This document shows positions 1 to 15,319 of a stretch of DNA of 64,000 bases, one piece after another. The position numbers and the translations under genes were made by a program. This stretch comes from Parapristionchus giblindavisi. Lineage: Eukaryota; Nematoda; Chromadorea; Rhabditida; Diplogasteridae. Numbering within the stretch: position 1 is the first letter of the stretch; each line of letters opens with the position of its first letter. The DNA lies in the NCBI GenBank assembly GCA_943737045.1, contig CALSFV010000221.1:248001-312000 (forward strand). The letters are read 5' to 3'. A model generated the notes under the pieces. It worked only from the letters and a program-made list of their open reading frames with translations, was not told the origin of the DNA and did not search any database.

Positions 1-6
1 ACCCAG

Positions 7-328
7 CGTGTCATATACCAAACGAAAGAGCAAAAAATTCTGAGTATATTGCAACGTTCCATGTTGAACAACGGCTGCTCCAGCCGAATTAACAACATTG
101 AACCATGCATTTTTGGCATTAAAGAATTCGTGACACGCCAATATTTTAGCGAAACTTATCGTGTCATACACCACGTGAAAGAGCAAAAATTTTTGAATAA
201 TCTACACTTCAGTTCATGTCAAACTGTAATCTTGTGTTGATTCCACAATGCCCAAAGTACAAAAGTAGCTTTCACTCCGATAAGAACAAAAGAATACCTG
301 GCATGAAAAATTTATCTGCTAGACCCAG
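7..328 (+). repeat. Reference monomer, type A (322 bp), showing an ancient two-half structure
   Basis: This is one full monomer, counted from CGTGTCATAT to the next CGTGTCATAT. It contains two diverged halves, 7-159 and 160-328. The halves begin with matching blocks (CGTGTCATATACCAAACGAAAGAGC versus CGTGTCATACACCACGTGAAAGAGC, here split for comparison as CGTGTCATA[TC]ACCA then GAAAGAGCAAAAA). They also end with matching blocks (AAAGAATTCGTGACACG then AATATTTTAGCGA, versus AAAGAATACCTGACATG then AAATTTTCTGCTAGA in type B). Middle parts also align loosely (GTTCCATGTTGAAC versus GTTCATGTCAAAC). This shows that the present monomer arose by fusion of two related units of about 160 bp. The example at 651-971 is a 321-bp type B monomer. 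Confidence 0.8.
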
Positions 329-3300
329 CGTGTCATATACCAAACGAAAGAGCAAAAAATTCTGAGTATATTGCAACGTTCCATGTTGAACAACGGCTGC
401 TCCAGCCGAATTAACAACATTGAACCATGCATTTTTGGCATTAAAGAATTCGTGACACGCCAATATTTTAGCGAAACTTATCGTGTCATACACCACGTGA
501 AAGAGCAAAAAATTTTGAATAATCTACACTTCAGTTCATGTCAAACTGTAATCTTGTGTTGATTCCACAATGCCCAAAGTACAAAAGTAGCTTTCACTCC
601 GATAAGAACAAAAGAATACCTGGCATGAAAAATTTATCTGCTAGACCCAGCGTGTCATATACCAAACGAAAGAGCAAAAAATTCTGAGTATTTTGCAACG
701 TTCCATGTTGAACAACGGCCGCTCCAGCCGAATTAACAACATTGAACCATGCATTTTTGGCATTAAAGAATTCGTGACACGCCAATATTTTAGCGAAACT
801 TATCGTGTCATACACCACGTGAAAGAGCAAAAATTTTTGAATAATCTACACTTCAGTTCATGTCAAACTGTAATCTTGTGTTGATTCCACAATGCCCAAA
901 GTACAAAAGTAGCTTTCACTCTGATAAGACCAAAAGAATACCTGACATGATAAATTTTCTGCTAGACCCAGCGTGTCATATACCAAACGAAAGAGCAAAA
1001 AATTCTGAGTATTTTGCAACGCTCCATGTTGAACAACGGCCGCTCCAGCCGAATTAACAACATTGAACCATGCATTTTTGGCATTAAAGAATTCGTGACA
1101 CGCCAATATTTTAGCGAAACTTATCGTGTCATACACCACGTGAAAGAGCAAAAATTTTTGAATAATCTACACTTCAGTTCATGTCAAACTGTAATCTTGT
1201 GTTGATTCCACAATGCCCAAAGTACAAAAGTAGCTTTCACTCCGATAAGAACAAAAGAATACCTGGCATGAAAAATTTATCTGCTAGACCCAGCGTGTCA
1301 TATACCAAACGAAAGAGCAAAAAATTCTGAGTATATTGCAACGTTCCATGTTGAACAACGGCTGCTCCAGCCGAATTAACAACATTGAACCATGCATTTT
1401 TGGCATTAAAGAATTCGTGACACGCCAATATTTTAGCGAAACTTATCGTGTCATACACCACGTGAAAGAGCAAAAAATTTTGAATAATCTACACTTCAGT
1501 TCATGTCAAACTGTAATCTTGTGTTGATTCCACAATGCCCAAAGTACAAAAGTAGCTTTCACTCTGATAAGACCAAAAGAATACCTGACATGATAAATTT
1601 TCTGCTAGACCCAGCGTGTCATATACCAAACGAAAGAGCAAAAAATTCTGAGTATTTTGCAACGTTCCATGTTGAACAACGGCTGCTCCAGCCGAATTAA
1701 CAACATTGAACCATGCATTTTTGGCATTAAAGAATTCGTGACACGCCAATATTTTAGCGAAACTTATCGTGTCATACACCACGTGAAAGAGCAAAAAATT
1801 TTGAATAATCTACACTTCAGTTCATGTCAAACTGTAATCTTGTGTTGATTCCACAATGCCCAAAGTACAAAAGTAGCTTTCACTCCGATAAGAACAAAAG
1901 AATACCTGGCATGAAAAATTTATCTGCTAGACCCAGCGTGTCATATACCAAACGAAAGAGCAAAAAATTCTGAGTATTTTGCAACGTTCCATGTTGAACA
2001 ACGGCCGCTCCAGCCGAATTAACAACATTGAACCATGCATTTTTGGCATTAAAGAATTCGTGACACGCCAATATTTTAGCGAAACTTATCGTGTCATACA
2101 CCACGTGAAAGAGCAAAAATTTTTGAATAATCTACACTTCAGTTCATGTCAAACTGTAATCTTGTGTTGATTCCACAATGCCTAAAGTACAAAAGTAGCT
2201 TTCACTCCGATAAGAACAAAAGAATACCTGGCATGAAAAATTTATCTGCTAGACCCAGCGTGTCATATACCAAACGAAAGAGCAAAAAATTCTGAGTATA
2301 TTGCAACGTTCCATGTTGAACAACGGCTGCTCCAGCCGAATTAACAACATTGAACCATGCATTTTTGGCATTAAAGAATTCGTGACACGCCAATATTTTA
2401 GCGAAACTTATCGTGTCATACACCACGTGAAAGAGCAAAAAATTTTGAATAATCTACACTTCAGTTCATGTCAAACTGTAATCTTGTGTTGATTCCACAA
2501 TGCCCAAAGTACAAAAGTAGCTTTCACTCTGATAAGACCAAAAGAATACCTGACATGATAAATTTTCTGCTAGACCCAGCGTGTCATATACCAAACGAAA
2601 GAGCAAAAAATTCTGAGTATTTTGCAACGTTCCATGTTGAACAACGGCTGCTCCAGCCGAATTAACAACATTGAACCATGCATTTTAGGCATTAAAGAAT
2701 TCGTGACACGCCAATATTTTAGCGAAACTTATCGTGTCATACACCACGTGAACGAGCAAAAAATTCTGAATAATCTACACTTCAGTTCATGTCAAACTGT
2801 AATCTTGTGTTGATTCCACAATGCCCAAAGTACAAAAGTAGCTTTCACTCCGATAAGAACAAAAGAATACCTGGCATGAAAAATTTATCTGCTAGACCCA
2901 GCGTGTCATATACCAAACGAAAGAGCGAAAAATTCTGAGTATTTTGCAACGTTCCATGTTGAACAACGGCTGCTCCAGCCGAATTAACAACATTGAACCA
3001 TGCATTTTAGGCATTAAAGAATTCGTGACACGCCAATATTTTAGCGAAACTTATCGTGTCATACACCACGTGAAAGAGCAAAAAATTTTGAATAATCTAC
3101 ACTTCAGTTCATGTCAAACTGTAATCTTGTGTTGATTCCACAATGCCCAAAGTACAAAAGTAGCTTTCACTCTGATAAGACCAAAAGAATACCTGACATG
3201 ATAAATTTTCTGCTAGACCCAGCGTGTCATATACCAAACGAAAGAGCAAAAAATTCTGAGTATTTTGCAACGCTCCATGTTGAACAACGGCCGCTCCAGC

Positions 3301-6003
3301 CGAATTAACAACATTGAACCATGCATTTTTGGCATTAAAGAATTCGTGACACGCCAATATTTTAGCGAAACTTATCGTGTCATACACCACGTGAAAGAGC
3401 AAAAATTTTTGAATAATCTACACTTCAGTTCATGTCAAACTGTAATCTTGTGTTGATTCCACAATGCCCAAAGTACAAAAGTAGCTTTCACTCCGATAAG
3501 AACAAAAGAATACCTGGCATGAAAAATTTATCTGCTAGACCCAGCGTGTCATATACCAAACGAAAGAGCAAAAAATTCTGAGTATATTGCAACGTTCCAT
3601 GTTGAACAACGGCTGCTCCAGCCGAATTAACAACATTGAACCATGCATTTTTGGCATTAAAGAATTCGTGACACGCCAATATTTTAGCGAAACTTATCGT
3701 GTCATACACCACGTGAAAGAGCAAAAAATTTTGAATAATCTACACTTCAGTTCATGTCAAACTGTAATCTTGTGTTGATTCCACAATGCCCAAAGTACAA
3801 AAGTAGCTTTCACTCTGATAAGACCAAAAGAATACCTGACATGATAAATTTTCTGCTAGACCCAGCGTGTCATATACCAAACGAAAGAGCAAAAAATTCT
3901 GAGTATTTTGCAACGCTCCATGTTGAACAACGGCCGCTCCAGCCGAATTAACAACATTGAACCATGCATTTTTGGCATTAAAGAATTCGTGACACGCCAA
4001 TATTTTAGCGAAACTTATCGTGTCATACACCACGTGAAAGAGCAAAAATTTTTGAATAATCTACACTTCAGTTCATGTCAAACTGTAATCTTGTGTTGAT
4101 TCCACAATGCCCAAAGTACAAAAGTAGCTTTCACTCCGATAAGAACAAAAGAATACCTGGCATGAAAAATTTATCTGCTAGACCCAGCGTGTCATATACC
4201 AAACGAAAGAGCAAAAAATTCTGAGTATATTGCAACGTTCCATGTTGAACAACGGCTGCTCCAGCCGAATTAACAACATTGAACCATGCATTTTTGGCAT
4301 TAAAGAATTCGTGACACGCCAATATTTTAGCGAAACTTATCGTGTCATACACCACGTGAAAGAGCAAAAAATTTTGAATAATCTACACTTCAGTTCATGT
4401 CAAACTGTAATCTTGTGTTGATTCCACAATGCCCAAAGTACAAAAGTAGCTTTCACTCTGATAAGACCAAAAGAATACCTGACATGATAAATTTTCTGCT
4501 AGACCCAGCGTGTCATATACCAAACGAAAGAGCAAAAAATTCTGAGTATTTTGCAACGTTCCATGTTGAACAACGGCTGCTCCAGCCGAATTAACAACAT
4601 TGAACCATGCATTTTTGGCATTAAAGAATTCGTGACACGCCAATATTTTAGCGAAACTTATCGTGTCATACACCACGTGAAAGAGCAAAAAATTTTGAAT
4701 AATCTACACTTCAGTTCATGTCAAACTGTAATCTTGTGTTGATTCCACAATGCCCAAAGTACAAAAGTAGCTTTCACTCCGATAAGAACAAAAGAATACC
4801 TGGCATGAAAAATTTATCTGCTAGACCCAGCGTGTCATATACCAAACGAAAGAGCAAAAAATTCTGAGTATTTTGCAACGTTCCATGTTGAACAACGGCC
4901 GCTCCAGCCGAATTAACAACATTGAACCATGCATTTTTGGCATTAAAGAATTCGTGACACGCCAATATTTTAGCGAAACTTATCGTGTCATACACCACGT
5001 GAAAGAGCAAAAATTTTTGAATAATCTACACTTCAGTTCATGTCAAACTGTAATCTTGTGTTGATTCCACAATGCCTAAAGTACAAAAGTAGCTTTCACT
5101 CCGATAAGAACAAAAGAATACCTGGCATGAAAAATTTATCTGCTAGACCCAGCGTGTCATATACCAAACGAAAGAGCAAAAAATTCTGAGTATATTGCAA
5201 CGTTCCATGTTGAACAACGGCTGCTCCAGCCGAATTAACAACATTGAACCATGCATTTTTGGCATTAAAGAATTCGTGACACGCCAATATTTTAGCGAAA
5301 CTTATCGTGTCATACACCACGTGAAAGAGCAAAAAATTTTGAATAATCTACACTTCAGTTCATGTCAAACTGTAATCTTGTGTTGATTCCACAATGCCCA
5401 AAGTACAAAAGTAGCTTTCACTCTGATAAGACCAAAAGAATACCTGACATGATAAATTTTCTGCTAGACCCAGCGTCTCATATACCAAACGAAAGAGCAA
5501 AAAATTCTGAGTATTTTGCAACGTTCCATGTTGAACAACGGCTGCTCCAGCCGAATTAACAACATTGAACCATGCATTTTAGGCATTAAAGAATTCGTGA
5601 CACGCCAATATTTTAGCGAAACTTATCGTGTCATACACCACGTGAACGAGCAAAAAATTCTGAATAATCTACACTTCAGTTCATGTCAAACTGTAATCTT
5701 GTGTTGATTCCACAATGCCCAAAGTACAAAAGTAGCTTTCACTCCGATAAGAACAAAAGAATACCTGGCATGAAAAATTTATCTGCTAGACCCAGCGTGT
5801 CATATACCAAACGAAAGAGCGAAAAATTCTGAGTATTTTGCAACGTTCCATGTTGAACAACGGCTGCTCCAGCCGAATTAACAACATTGAACCATGCATT
5901 TTAGGCATTAAAGAATTCGTGACACGCCAATATTTTAGCGAAACTTATCGTGTCATACACCACGTGAAAGAGAAAAAATTCTGAATAGTCTACACTTCAG
6001 TTC

Positions 6004-8280
6004 ATGTCAAACTGTAATCTTGTGTTGATTCCACAATGCCCTAAGTACAAAAGTAGCTTTCACTCTGATAAGACCAAACGAATACCTGACATGAAAAATT
6101 TTCTGCTAGACCCAGCGTGTCATATACCAAACGAAAGAGCAAAAAATTCTGAGTATTTTGCAACGTTCCATGTTGAACAACGGCCGCTCCAGCCGAATTA
6201 ACAACATTGAACCATGCATTTTTGGCATTAAAGAATTCGTGACACGCCAATATTTTAGCGAAACTTATCGTGTCATACACCACGTGAAAGAGCAAAAATT
6301 TTTGAATAATCTACACTTCAGTTCATGTCAAACTGTAATCTTGTGTTGATTCCACAATGCCCAAAGTACAAAAGTAGCTTTCACTCCGATAAGAACAAAA
6401 GAATACCTGGCATGAAAAATTTATCTGCTAGACCCAGCGTGTCATATACCAAACGAAAGAGCAAAAAATTCTGAGTATATTGCAACGTTCCATGTTGAAC
6501 AACGGCTGCTCCAGCCGAATTAACAACATTGAACCATGCATTTTTGGCATTAAAGAATTCGTGACACGCCAATATTTTAGCGAAACTTATCGTGTCATAC
6601 ACCACGTGAAAGAGCAAAAAATTTTGAATAATCTACACTTCAGTTCATGTCAAACTGTAATATTGTGTTGATTCCACAATGCCCAAAGTACAAAAGTAGC
6701 TTTCACTCTGATAAGAACAAAAGAATACCTGACATGATAAATTTTCTGCTAGACCCAGCGTGTCATATACCAAACGAAAGAGCAAAAAATTCTGAGTATT
6801 TTGCAACGTTCCATGTTGAACAACGGCCGCTCCAGCCGAATTAACAACATTGAACCATGCATTTTTGGCATTAAAGAATTCGTGACACGCCAATATTTTA
6901 GCGAAACTTATCGTGTCATACACCACGTGAAAGAGCAAAAAATTTTGAATAATCTACACTTCAGTTCATGTCAAACTGTAATCTTGTGTTGATTCCACAA
7001 TGCCCAAAGTACAAAAGTAGCTTTCACTCTGATAAGACCAAAAGAATACCTGACATGATAAATTTTCTGCTAGACCCAGCGTGTCATATACCAAACGAAA
7101 GAGCAAAAAATTCTGAGTATTTTGCAACGTTCCATGTTGAACAACGGCCGCTCCAGCCGAATTAACAACATTGAACCATGCATTTTTGGCATTAAAGAAT
7201 TCGTGACACGCCAATATTTTAGCGAAACTTATCGTGTCATACACCACGTGAAAGAGCAAAAATTTTTGAATAATCTACACTTCAGTTCATGTCAAACTGT
7301 AATCTTGTGTTGATTCCACAATGCCCAAAGTACAAAAGTAGCTTTCACTCCGATAAGAACAAAAGAATACCTGGCATGAAAAATTTATCTGCTAGACCCA
7401 GCGTGTCATATACCAAACGAAAGAGCAAAAAATTCTGAGTATATTGCAACGTTCCATGTTGAACAACGGCTGCTCCAGCCGAATTAACAACATTGAACCA
7501 TGCATTTTTGGCATTAAAGAATTCGTGACACGCCAATATTTTAGCGAAACTTATCGTGTCATACACCACGTGAAAGAGCAAAAAATTTTGAATAATCTAC
7601 ACTTCAGTTCATGTCAAACTGTAATCTTGTGTTGATTCCACAATGCCCAAAGTACAAAAGTAGCTTTCACTCTGATAAGACCAAAAGAATACCTGACATG
7701 ATAAATTTTCTGCTAGACCCAGCGTGTCATATACCAAACGAAAGAGCAAAAAATTCTGAGTATTTTGCAACGTTCCATGTTGAACAACGGCTGCTCCAGC
7801 CGAATTAACAACATTGAACCATGCATTTTTGGCATTAAAGAATTCGTGACACGCCAATATTTTAGCGAAACTTATCGTGTCATACACCACGTGAAAGAGC
7901 AAAAAATTTTGAATAATCTACACTTCAGTTCATGTCAAACTGTAATCTTGTGTTGATTCCACAATGCCCAAAGTACAAAAGTAGCTTTCACTCTGATAAG
8001 ACCAAAAGAATACCTGACATGATAAATTTTCTGCTAGACCCAGCGTGTCATATACCAAACGAAAGAGCAAAAAATTCTGAGTATTTTGCAACGCTCCATG
8101 TTGAACAACGGCCGCTCCAGCCGAATTAACAACATTGAACCATGCATTTTTGGCATTAAAGAATTCGTGACACGCCAATATTTTAGCGAAACTTATCGTG
8201 TCATACACCACGTGAAAGAGCAAAAATTTTTGAATAATCTACACTTCAGTTCATGTCAAACTGTAATCTTGTGTTGATTC
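6004..8280 (+). repeat. Satellite segment duplicated again at 12111-14387 (offset 6,107 bp = 19 monomers)
   Basis: Seven consecutive monomers carry the same ordered set of private variants as the seven at 12111-14387. The shared variants include CCCTAAGTAC plus ACCAAACGAA in the first unit, TAATATTG in place of TAATCTTG in the third, and CGCTCCATG in the last. Part of the same segment also recurs at 9861-11170, with an offset of 3,857 bp (12 monomers). The offsets are exact sums of 321- and 322-bp monomers, so the duplications were in register, as expected from unequal crossing over. A separate segment, about 1010-2810, recurs at 2,894 bp (9 monomers) downstream. Confidence 0.8.
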
Positions 8281-11200
8281 CACAATGCCCAAAGTACAAA
8301 AGTAGCTTTCACTCTGATAAGACCAAAAGAATACCTGACATGATAAATTTTCTGCTAGACCCAGCGTGTCATATACCAAACGAAAGAGCAAAAAATTCTG
8401 AGTATTTTGCAACGCTCCATGTTGAACAACGGCCGCTCCAGCCGAATTAACAACATTGAACCATGCATTTTTGGCATTAAAGAATTCGTGACACGCCAAT
8501 ATTTTAGCGAAACTTATCGTGTCATACACCACGTGAAAGAGCAAAAATTTTTGAATAATCTACACTTCAGTTCATGTCAAACTGTAATCTTGTGTTGATT
8601 CCACAATGCCCAAAGTACAAAAGTAGCTTTCACTCCGATAAGAACAAAAGAATACCTGGCATGAAAAATTTATCTGCTAGACCCAGCGTGTCATATACCA
8701 AACGAAAGAGCAAAAAATTCTGAGTATATTGCAACGTTCCATGTTGAACAACGGCTGCTCCAGCCGAATTAACAACATTGAACCATGCATTTTTGGCATT
8801 AAAGAATTCGTGACACGCCAATATTTTAGCGAAACTTATCGTGTCATACACCACGTGAAAGAGCAAAAAATTTTGAATAATCTACACTTCAGTTCATGTC
8901 AAACTGTAATCTTGTGTTGATTCCACAATGCCCAAAGTACAAAAGTAGCTTTCACTCTGATAAGACCAAAAGAATACCTGACATGATAAATTTTCTGCTA
9001 GACCCAGCGTGTCATATACCAAACGAAAGAGCAAAAAATTCTGAGTATTTTGCAACGTTCCATGTTGAACAACGGCTGCTCCAGCCGAATTAACAACATT
9101 GAACCATGCATTTTTGGCATTAAAGAATTCGTGACACGCCAATATTTTAGCGAAACTTATCGTGTCATACACCACGTGAAAGAGCAAAAAATTTTGAATA
9201 ATCTACACTTCAGTTCATGTCAAACTGTAATCTTGTGTTGATTCCACAATGCCCAAAGTACAAAAGTAGCTTTCACTCCGATAAGAACAAAAGAATACCT
9301 GGCATGAAAAATTTATCTGCTAGACCCAGCGTGTCATATACCAAACGAAAGAGCAAAAAATTCTGAGTATTTTGCAACGTTCCATGTTGAACAACGGCCG
9401 CTCCAGCCGAATTAACAACATTGAACCATGCATTTTTGGCATTAAAGAATTCGTGACACGCCAATATTTTAGCGAAACTTATCGTGTCATACACCACGTG
9501 AAAGAGCAAAAATTTTTGAATAATCTACACTTCAGTTCATGTCAAACTGTAATCTTGTGTTGATTCCACAATGCCTAAAGTACAAAAGTAGCTTTCACTC
9601 CGATAAGAACAAAAGAATACCTGGCATGAAAAATTTATCTGCTAGACCCAGCGTGTCATATACCAAACGAAAGAGCAAAAAATTCTGAGTATATTGCAAC
9701 GTTCCATGTTGAACAACGGCTGCTCCAGCCGAATTAACAACATTGAACCATGCATTTTTGGCATTAAAGAATTCGTGACACGCCAATATTTTAGCGAAAC
9801 TTATCGTGTCATACACCACGTGAAAGAGAAAAAAATTCTGAATAGTCTACACTTCAGTTCATGTCAAACTGTAATCTTGTGTTGATTCCACAATGCCCTA
9901 AGTACAAAAGTAGCTTTCACTCTGATAAGACCAAACGAATACCTGACATGAAAAATTTTCTGCTAGACCCAGCGTGTCATATACCAAACGAAAGAGCAAA
10001 AAATTCTGAGTATTTTGCAACGTTCCATGTTGAACAACGGCCGCTCCAGCCGAATTAACAACATTGAACCATGCATTTTTGGCATTAAAGAATTCGTGAC
10101 ACGCCAATATTTTAGCGAAACTTATCGTGTCATACACCACGTGAAAGAGCAAAAATTTTTGAATAATCTACACTTCAGTTCATGTCAAACTGTAATCTTG
10201 TGTTGATTCCACAATGCCCAAAGTACAAAAGTAGCTTTCACTCCGATAAGAACAAAAGAATACCTGGCATGAAAAATTTATCTGCTAGACCCAGCGTGTC
10301 ATATACCAAACGAAAGAGCAAAAAATTCTGAGTATATTGCAACGTTCCATGTTGAACAACGGCTGCTCCAGCCGAATTAACAACATTGAACCATGCATTT
10401 TTGGCATTAAAGAATTCGTGACACGCCAATATTTTAGCGAAACTTATCGTGTCATACACCACGTGAAAGAGCAAAAAATTTTGAATAATCTACACTTCAG
10501 TTCATGTCAAACTGTAATATTGTGTTGATTCCACAATGCCCAAAGTACAAAAGTAGCTTTCACTCTGATAAGAACAAAAGAATACCTGACATGATAAATT
10601 TTCTGCTAGACCCAGCGTGTCATATACCAAACGAAAGAGCAAAAAATTCTGAGTATTTTGCAACGTTCCATGTTGAACAACGGCCGCTCCAGCCGAATTA
10701 ACAACATTGAACCATGCATTTTTGGCATTAAAGAATTCGTGACACGCCAATATTTTAGCGAAACTTATCGTGTCATACACCACGTGAAAGAGCAAAAAAT
10801 TTTGAATAATCTACACTTCAGTTCATGTCAAACTGTAATCTTGTGTTGATTCCACAATGCCCAAAGTACAAAAGTAGCTTTCACTCTGATAAGACCAAAA
10901 GAATACCTGACATGATAAATTTTCTGCTAGACCCAGCGTGTCATATACCAAACGAAAGAGCAAAAAATTCTGAGTATTTTGCAACGTTCCATGTTGAACA
11001 ACGGCCGCTCCAGCCGAATTAACAACATTGAACCATGCATTTTTGGCATTAAAGAATTCGTGACACGCCAATATTTTAGCGAAACTTATCGTGTCATACA
11101 CCACGTGAAAGAGCAAAAATTTTTGAATAATCTACACTTCAGTTCATGTCAAACTGTAATCTTGTGTTGATTCCACAATGCCCAAAGTACAAAAGTAGCT

Positions 11201-14200
11201 TTCACTCCGATAAGAACAAAAGAATACCTGGCATGAAAAATTTATCTGCTAGACCCAGCGTGTCATATACCAAACGAAAGAGCAAAAAATTCTGAGTATA
11301 TTGCAACGTTCCATGTTGAACAACGGCTGCTCCAGCCGAATTAACAACATTGAACCATGCATTTTTGGCATTAAAGAATTCGTGACACGCCAATATTTTA
11401 GCGAAACTTATCGTGTCATACACCACGTGAATGAGCAAAAAATTTTGAATAATCTACACTTCAGTTCATGTCAAACTGTAATCTTGTGTTGATTCCACAA
11501 TGCCCAAAGTACAAAAGTAGCTTTCACTCTGATAAGACCAAAAGAATACCTGACATGATAAATTTTCTGCTAGACCCAGCGTCTCATATACCAAACGAAA
11601 GAGCAAAAAATTCTGAGTATTTTGCAACGTTCCATGTTGAACAACGGCTGCTCCAGCCGAATTAACAACATTGAACCATGCATTTTAGGCATTAAAGAAT
11701 TCGTGACACGCCAATATTTTAGCGAAACTTATCGTGTCATACACCACGTGAACGAGCAAAAAATTCTGAATAATTTACACTTCAGTTCATGTCAAACTGT
11801 AATCTTGTGTTGATTCCACAATGCCCAAAGTACAAAAGTAGCTTTCACTCCGATAAGAACAAAAGAATACCTGGCATGAAAAATTTATCTGCTAGACCCA
11901 GCGTGTCATATACCAAACGAAAGAGCGAAAAATTCTGAGTATTTTGCAACGTTCCATGTTGAACAACGGCTGCTCCAGCCGAATTAACAACATTGAACCA
12001 TGCATTTTAGGCATTAAAGAATTCGTGACACGCCAATATTTTAGCGAAACTTATCGTGTCATACACCACGTGAAAGAGAAAAAAATTCTGAATAGTCTAC
12101 ACTTCAGTTCATGTCAAACTGTAATCTTGTGTTGATTCCACAATGCCCTAAGTACAAAAGTAGCTTTCACTCTGATAAGACCAAACGAATACCTGACATG
12201 AAAAATTTTCTGCTAGACCCAGCGTGTCATATACCAAACGAAAGAGCAAAAAATTCTGAGTATTTTGCAACGTTCCATGTTGAACAACGGCCGCTCCAGC
12301 CGAATTAACAACATTGAACCATGCATTTTTGGCATTAAAGAATTCGTGACACGCCAATATTTTAGCGAAACTTATCGTGTCATACACCACGTGAAAGAGC
12401 AAAAATTTTTGAATAATCTACACTTCAGTTCATGTCAAACTGTAATCTTGTGTTGATTCCACAATGCCCAAAGTACAAAAGTAGCTTTCACTCCGATAAG
12501 AACAAAAGAATACCTGGCATGAAAAATTTATCTGCTAGACCCAGCGTGTCATATACCAAACGAAAGAGCAAAAAATTCTGAGTATATTGCAACGTTCCAT
12601 GTTGAACAACGGCTGCTCCAGCCGAATTAACAACATTGAACCATGCATTTTTGGCATTAAAGAATTCGTGACACGCCAATATTTTAGCGAAACTTATCGT
12701 GTCATACACCACGTGAAAGAGCAAAAAATTTTGAATAATCTACACTTCAGTTCATGTCAAACTGTAATATTGTGTTGATTCCACAATGCCCAAAGTACAA
12801 AAGTAGCTTTCACTCTGATAAGAACAAAAGAATACCTGACATGATAAATTTTCTGCTAGACCCAGCGTGTCATATACCAAACGAAAGAGCAAAAAATTCT
12901 GAGTATTTTGCAACGTTCCATGTTGAACAACGGCCGCTCCAGCCGAATTAACAACATTGAACCATGCATTTTTGGCATTAAAGAATTCGTGACACGCCAA
13001 TATTTTAGCGAAACTTATCGTGTCATACACCACGTGAAAGAGCAAAAAATTTTGAATAATCTACACTTCAGTTCATGTCAAACTGTAATCTTGTGTTGAT
13101 TCCACAATGCCCAAAGTACAAAAGTAGCTTTCACTCTGATAAGACCAAAAGAATACCTGACATGATAAATTTTCTGCTAGACCCAGCGTGTCATATACCA
13201 AACGAAAGAGCAAAAAATTCTGAGTATTTTGCAACGTTCCATGTTGAACAACGGCCGCTCCAGCCGAATTAACAACATTGAACCATGCATTTTTGGCATT
13301 AAAGAATTCGTGACACGCCAATATTTTAGCGAAACTTATCGTGTCATACACCACGTGAAAGAGCAAAAATTTTTGAATAATCTACACTTCAGTTCATGTC
13401 AAACTGTAATCTTGTGTTGATTCCACAATGCCCAAAGTACAAAAGTAGCTTTCACTCCGATAAGAACAAAAGAATACCTGGCATGAAAAATTTATCTGCT
13501 AGACCCAGCGTGTCATATACCAAACGAAAGAGCAAAAAATTCTGAGTATATTGCAACGTTCCATGTTGAACAACGGCTGCTCCAGCCGAATTAACAACAT
13601 TGAACCATGCATTTTTGGCATTAAAGAATTCGTGACACGCCAATATTTTAGCGAAACTTATCGTGTCATACACCACGTGAAAGAGCAAAAAATTTTGAAT
13701 AATCTACACTTCAGTTCATGTCAAACTGTAATCTTGTGTTGATTCCACAATGCCCAAAGTACAAAAGTAGCTTTCACTCTGATAAGACCAAAAGAATACC
13801 TGACATGATAAATTTTCTGCTAGACCCAGCGTGTCATATACCAAACGAAAGAGCAAAAAATTCTGAGTATTTTGCAACGTTCCATGTTGAACAACGGCTG
13901 CTCCAGCCGAATTAACAACATTGAACCATGCATTTTTGGCATTAAAGAATTCGTGACACGCCAATATTTTAGCGAAACTTATCGTGTCATACACCACGTG
14001 AAAGAGCAAAAAATTTTGAATAATCTACACTTCAGTTCATGTCAAACTGTAATCTTGTGTTGATTCCACAATGCCCAAAGTACAAAAGTAGCTTTCACTC
14101 TGATAAGACCAAAAGAATACCTGACATGATAAATTTTCTGCTAGACCCAGCGTGTCATATACCAAACGAAAGAGCAAAAAATTCTGAGTATTTTGCAACG

Positions 14201-15319
14201 CTCCATGTTGAACAACGGCCGCTCCAGCCGAATTAACAACATTGAACCATGCATTTTTGGCATTAAAGAATTCGTGACACGCCAATATTTTAGCGAAACT
14301 TATCGTGTCATACACCACGTGAAAGAGCAAAAATTTTTGAATAATCTACACTTCAGTTCATGTCAAACTGTAATCTTGTGTTGATTCCACAATGCCCAAA
14401 GTACAAAAGTAGCTTTCACTCCGATAAGAACAAAAGAATACCTGGCATGAAAAATTTATCTGCTAGACCCAGCGTGTCATATACCAAACGAAAGAGCAAA
14501 AAATTCTGAGTATATTGCAACGTTCCATGTTGAACAACGGCTGCTCCAGCCGAATTAACAACATTGAACCATGCATTTTTGGCATTAAAGAATTCGTGAC
14601 ACGCCAATATTTTAGCGAAACTTATCGTGTCATACACCACGTGAAAGAGCAAAAAATTCTGAATAATCTACACTTCAGTTCATGTCAAACTGTAATCTTG
14701 TGTTGATTCCACAATGCCCTAAGTACAAAAGTAGCTTTCACTCTGATAAGACCAAAAGAATACCTGACATGAAAAATTTTCTGCTAGACCCAGCGTGTCA
14801 TATACCAAACGAAAGAGCAAAAAATTCTGAGTATTTTGCAACGTTCCATGTTGAACAACGGCTGCTCCAGCCGAATTAACAACATTGAACCATGCATTTT
14901 AGGCATTAAAGAATTCGTGACACGCCAATATTTTAGCGAAACTTATCGTGTCATACACCACGTGAAAGAGCAAAAATTTTTGAATAATCTACACTTCAGT
15001 TCATGTCAAACTGTAATCTTGTGTTGATTCCACAATGCCCAAAGTACAAAAGTAGCTTTCACTCTGATAAGACCAAAAGAATACCTGACATGATAAATTT
15101 TCTGCTAGACCCAGCGTGTCATATACCAAACGAAAGAGCAAAAAATTCTGAGTATTTTGCAACGTTCCATGTTGAACAACGGCCGCTCCAGCCGAATTAA
15201 CAACATTGAACCATGCATTTTTGGCATTAAAGAATTCGTGACACGCCAATATTTTAGCGAAACTTATCGTGTCATACACCACGTGAAAGAGCAAAAAATT
15301 CTGAATAATCTACACTTCA

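Noticed and set aside
49..240. Recurring 63-97 codon open frames on both strands of the satellite monomers
   Set aside because: They overlap each other on both strands, recur with the satellite period and resemble no protein. Because 321 is divisible by three, openness is inherited by amplification and is not independent evidence for coding.
2680..2700. TTAGGC (nematode telomere motif) inside the ATTTTAGGCATT variant
   Set aside because: It occurs once per variant monomer, never in tandem, and most monomers have TTTTTGGC instead.
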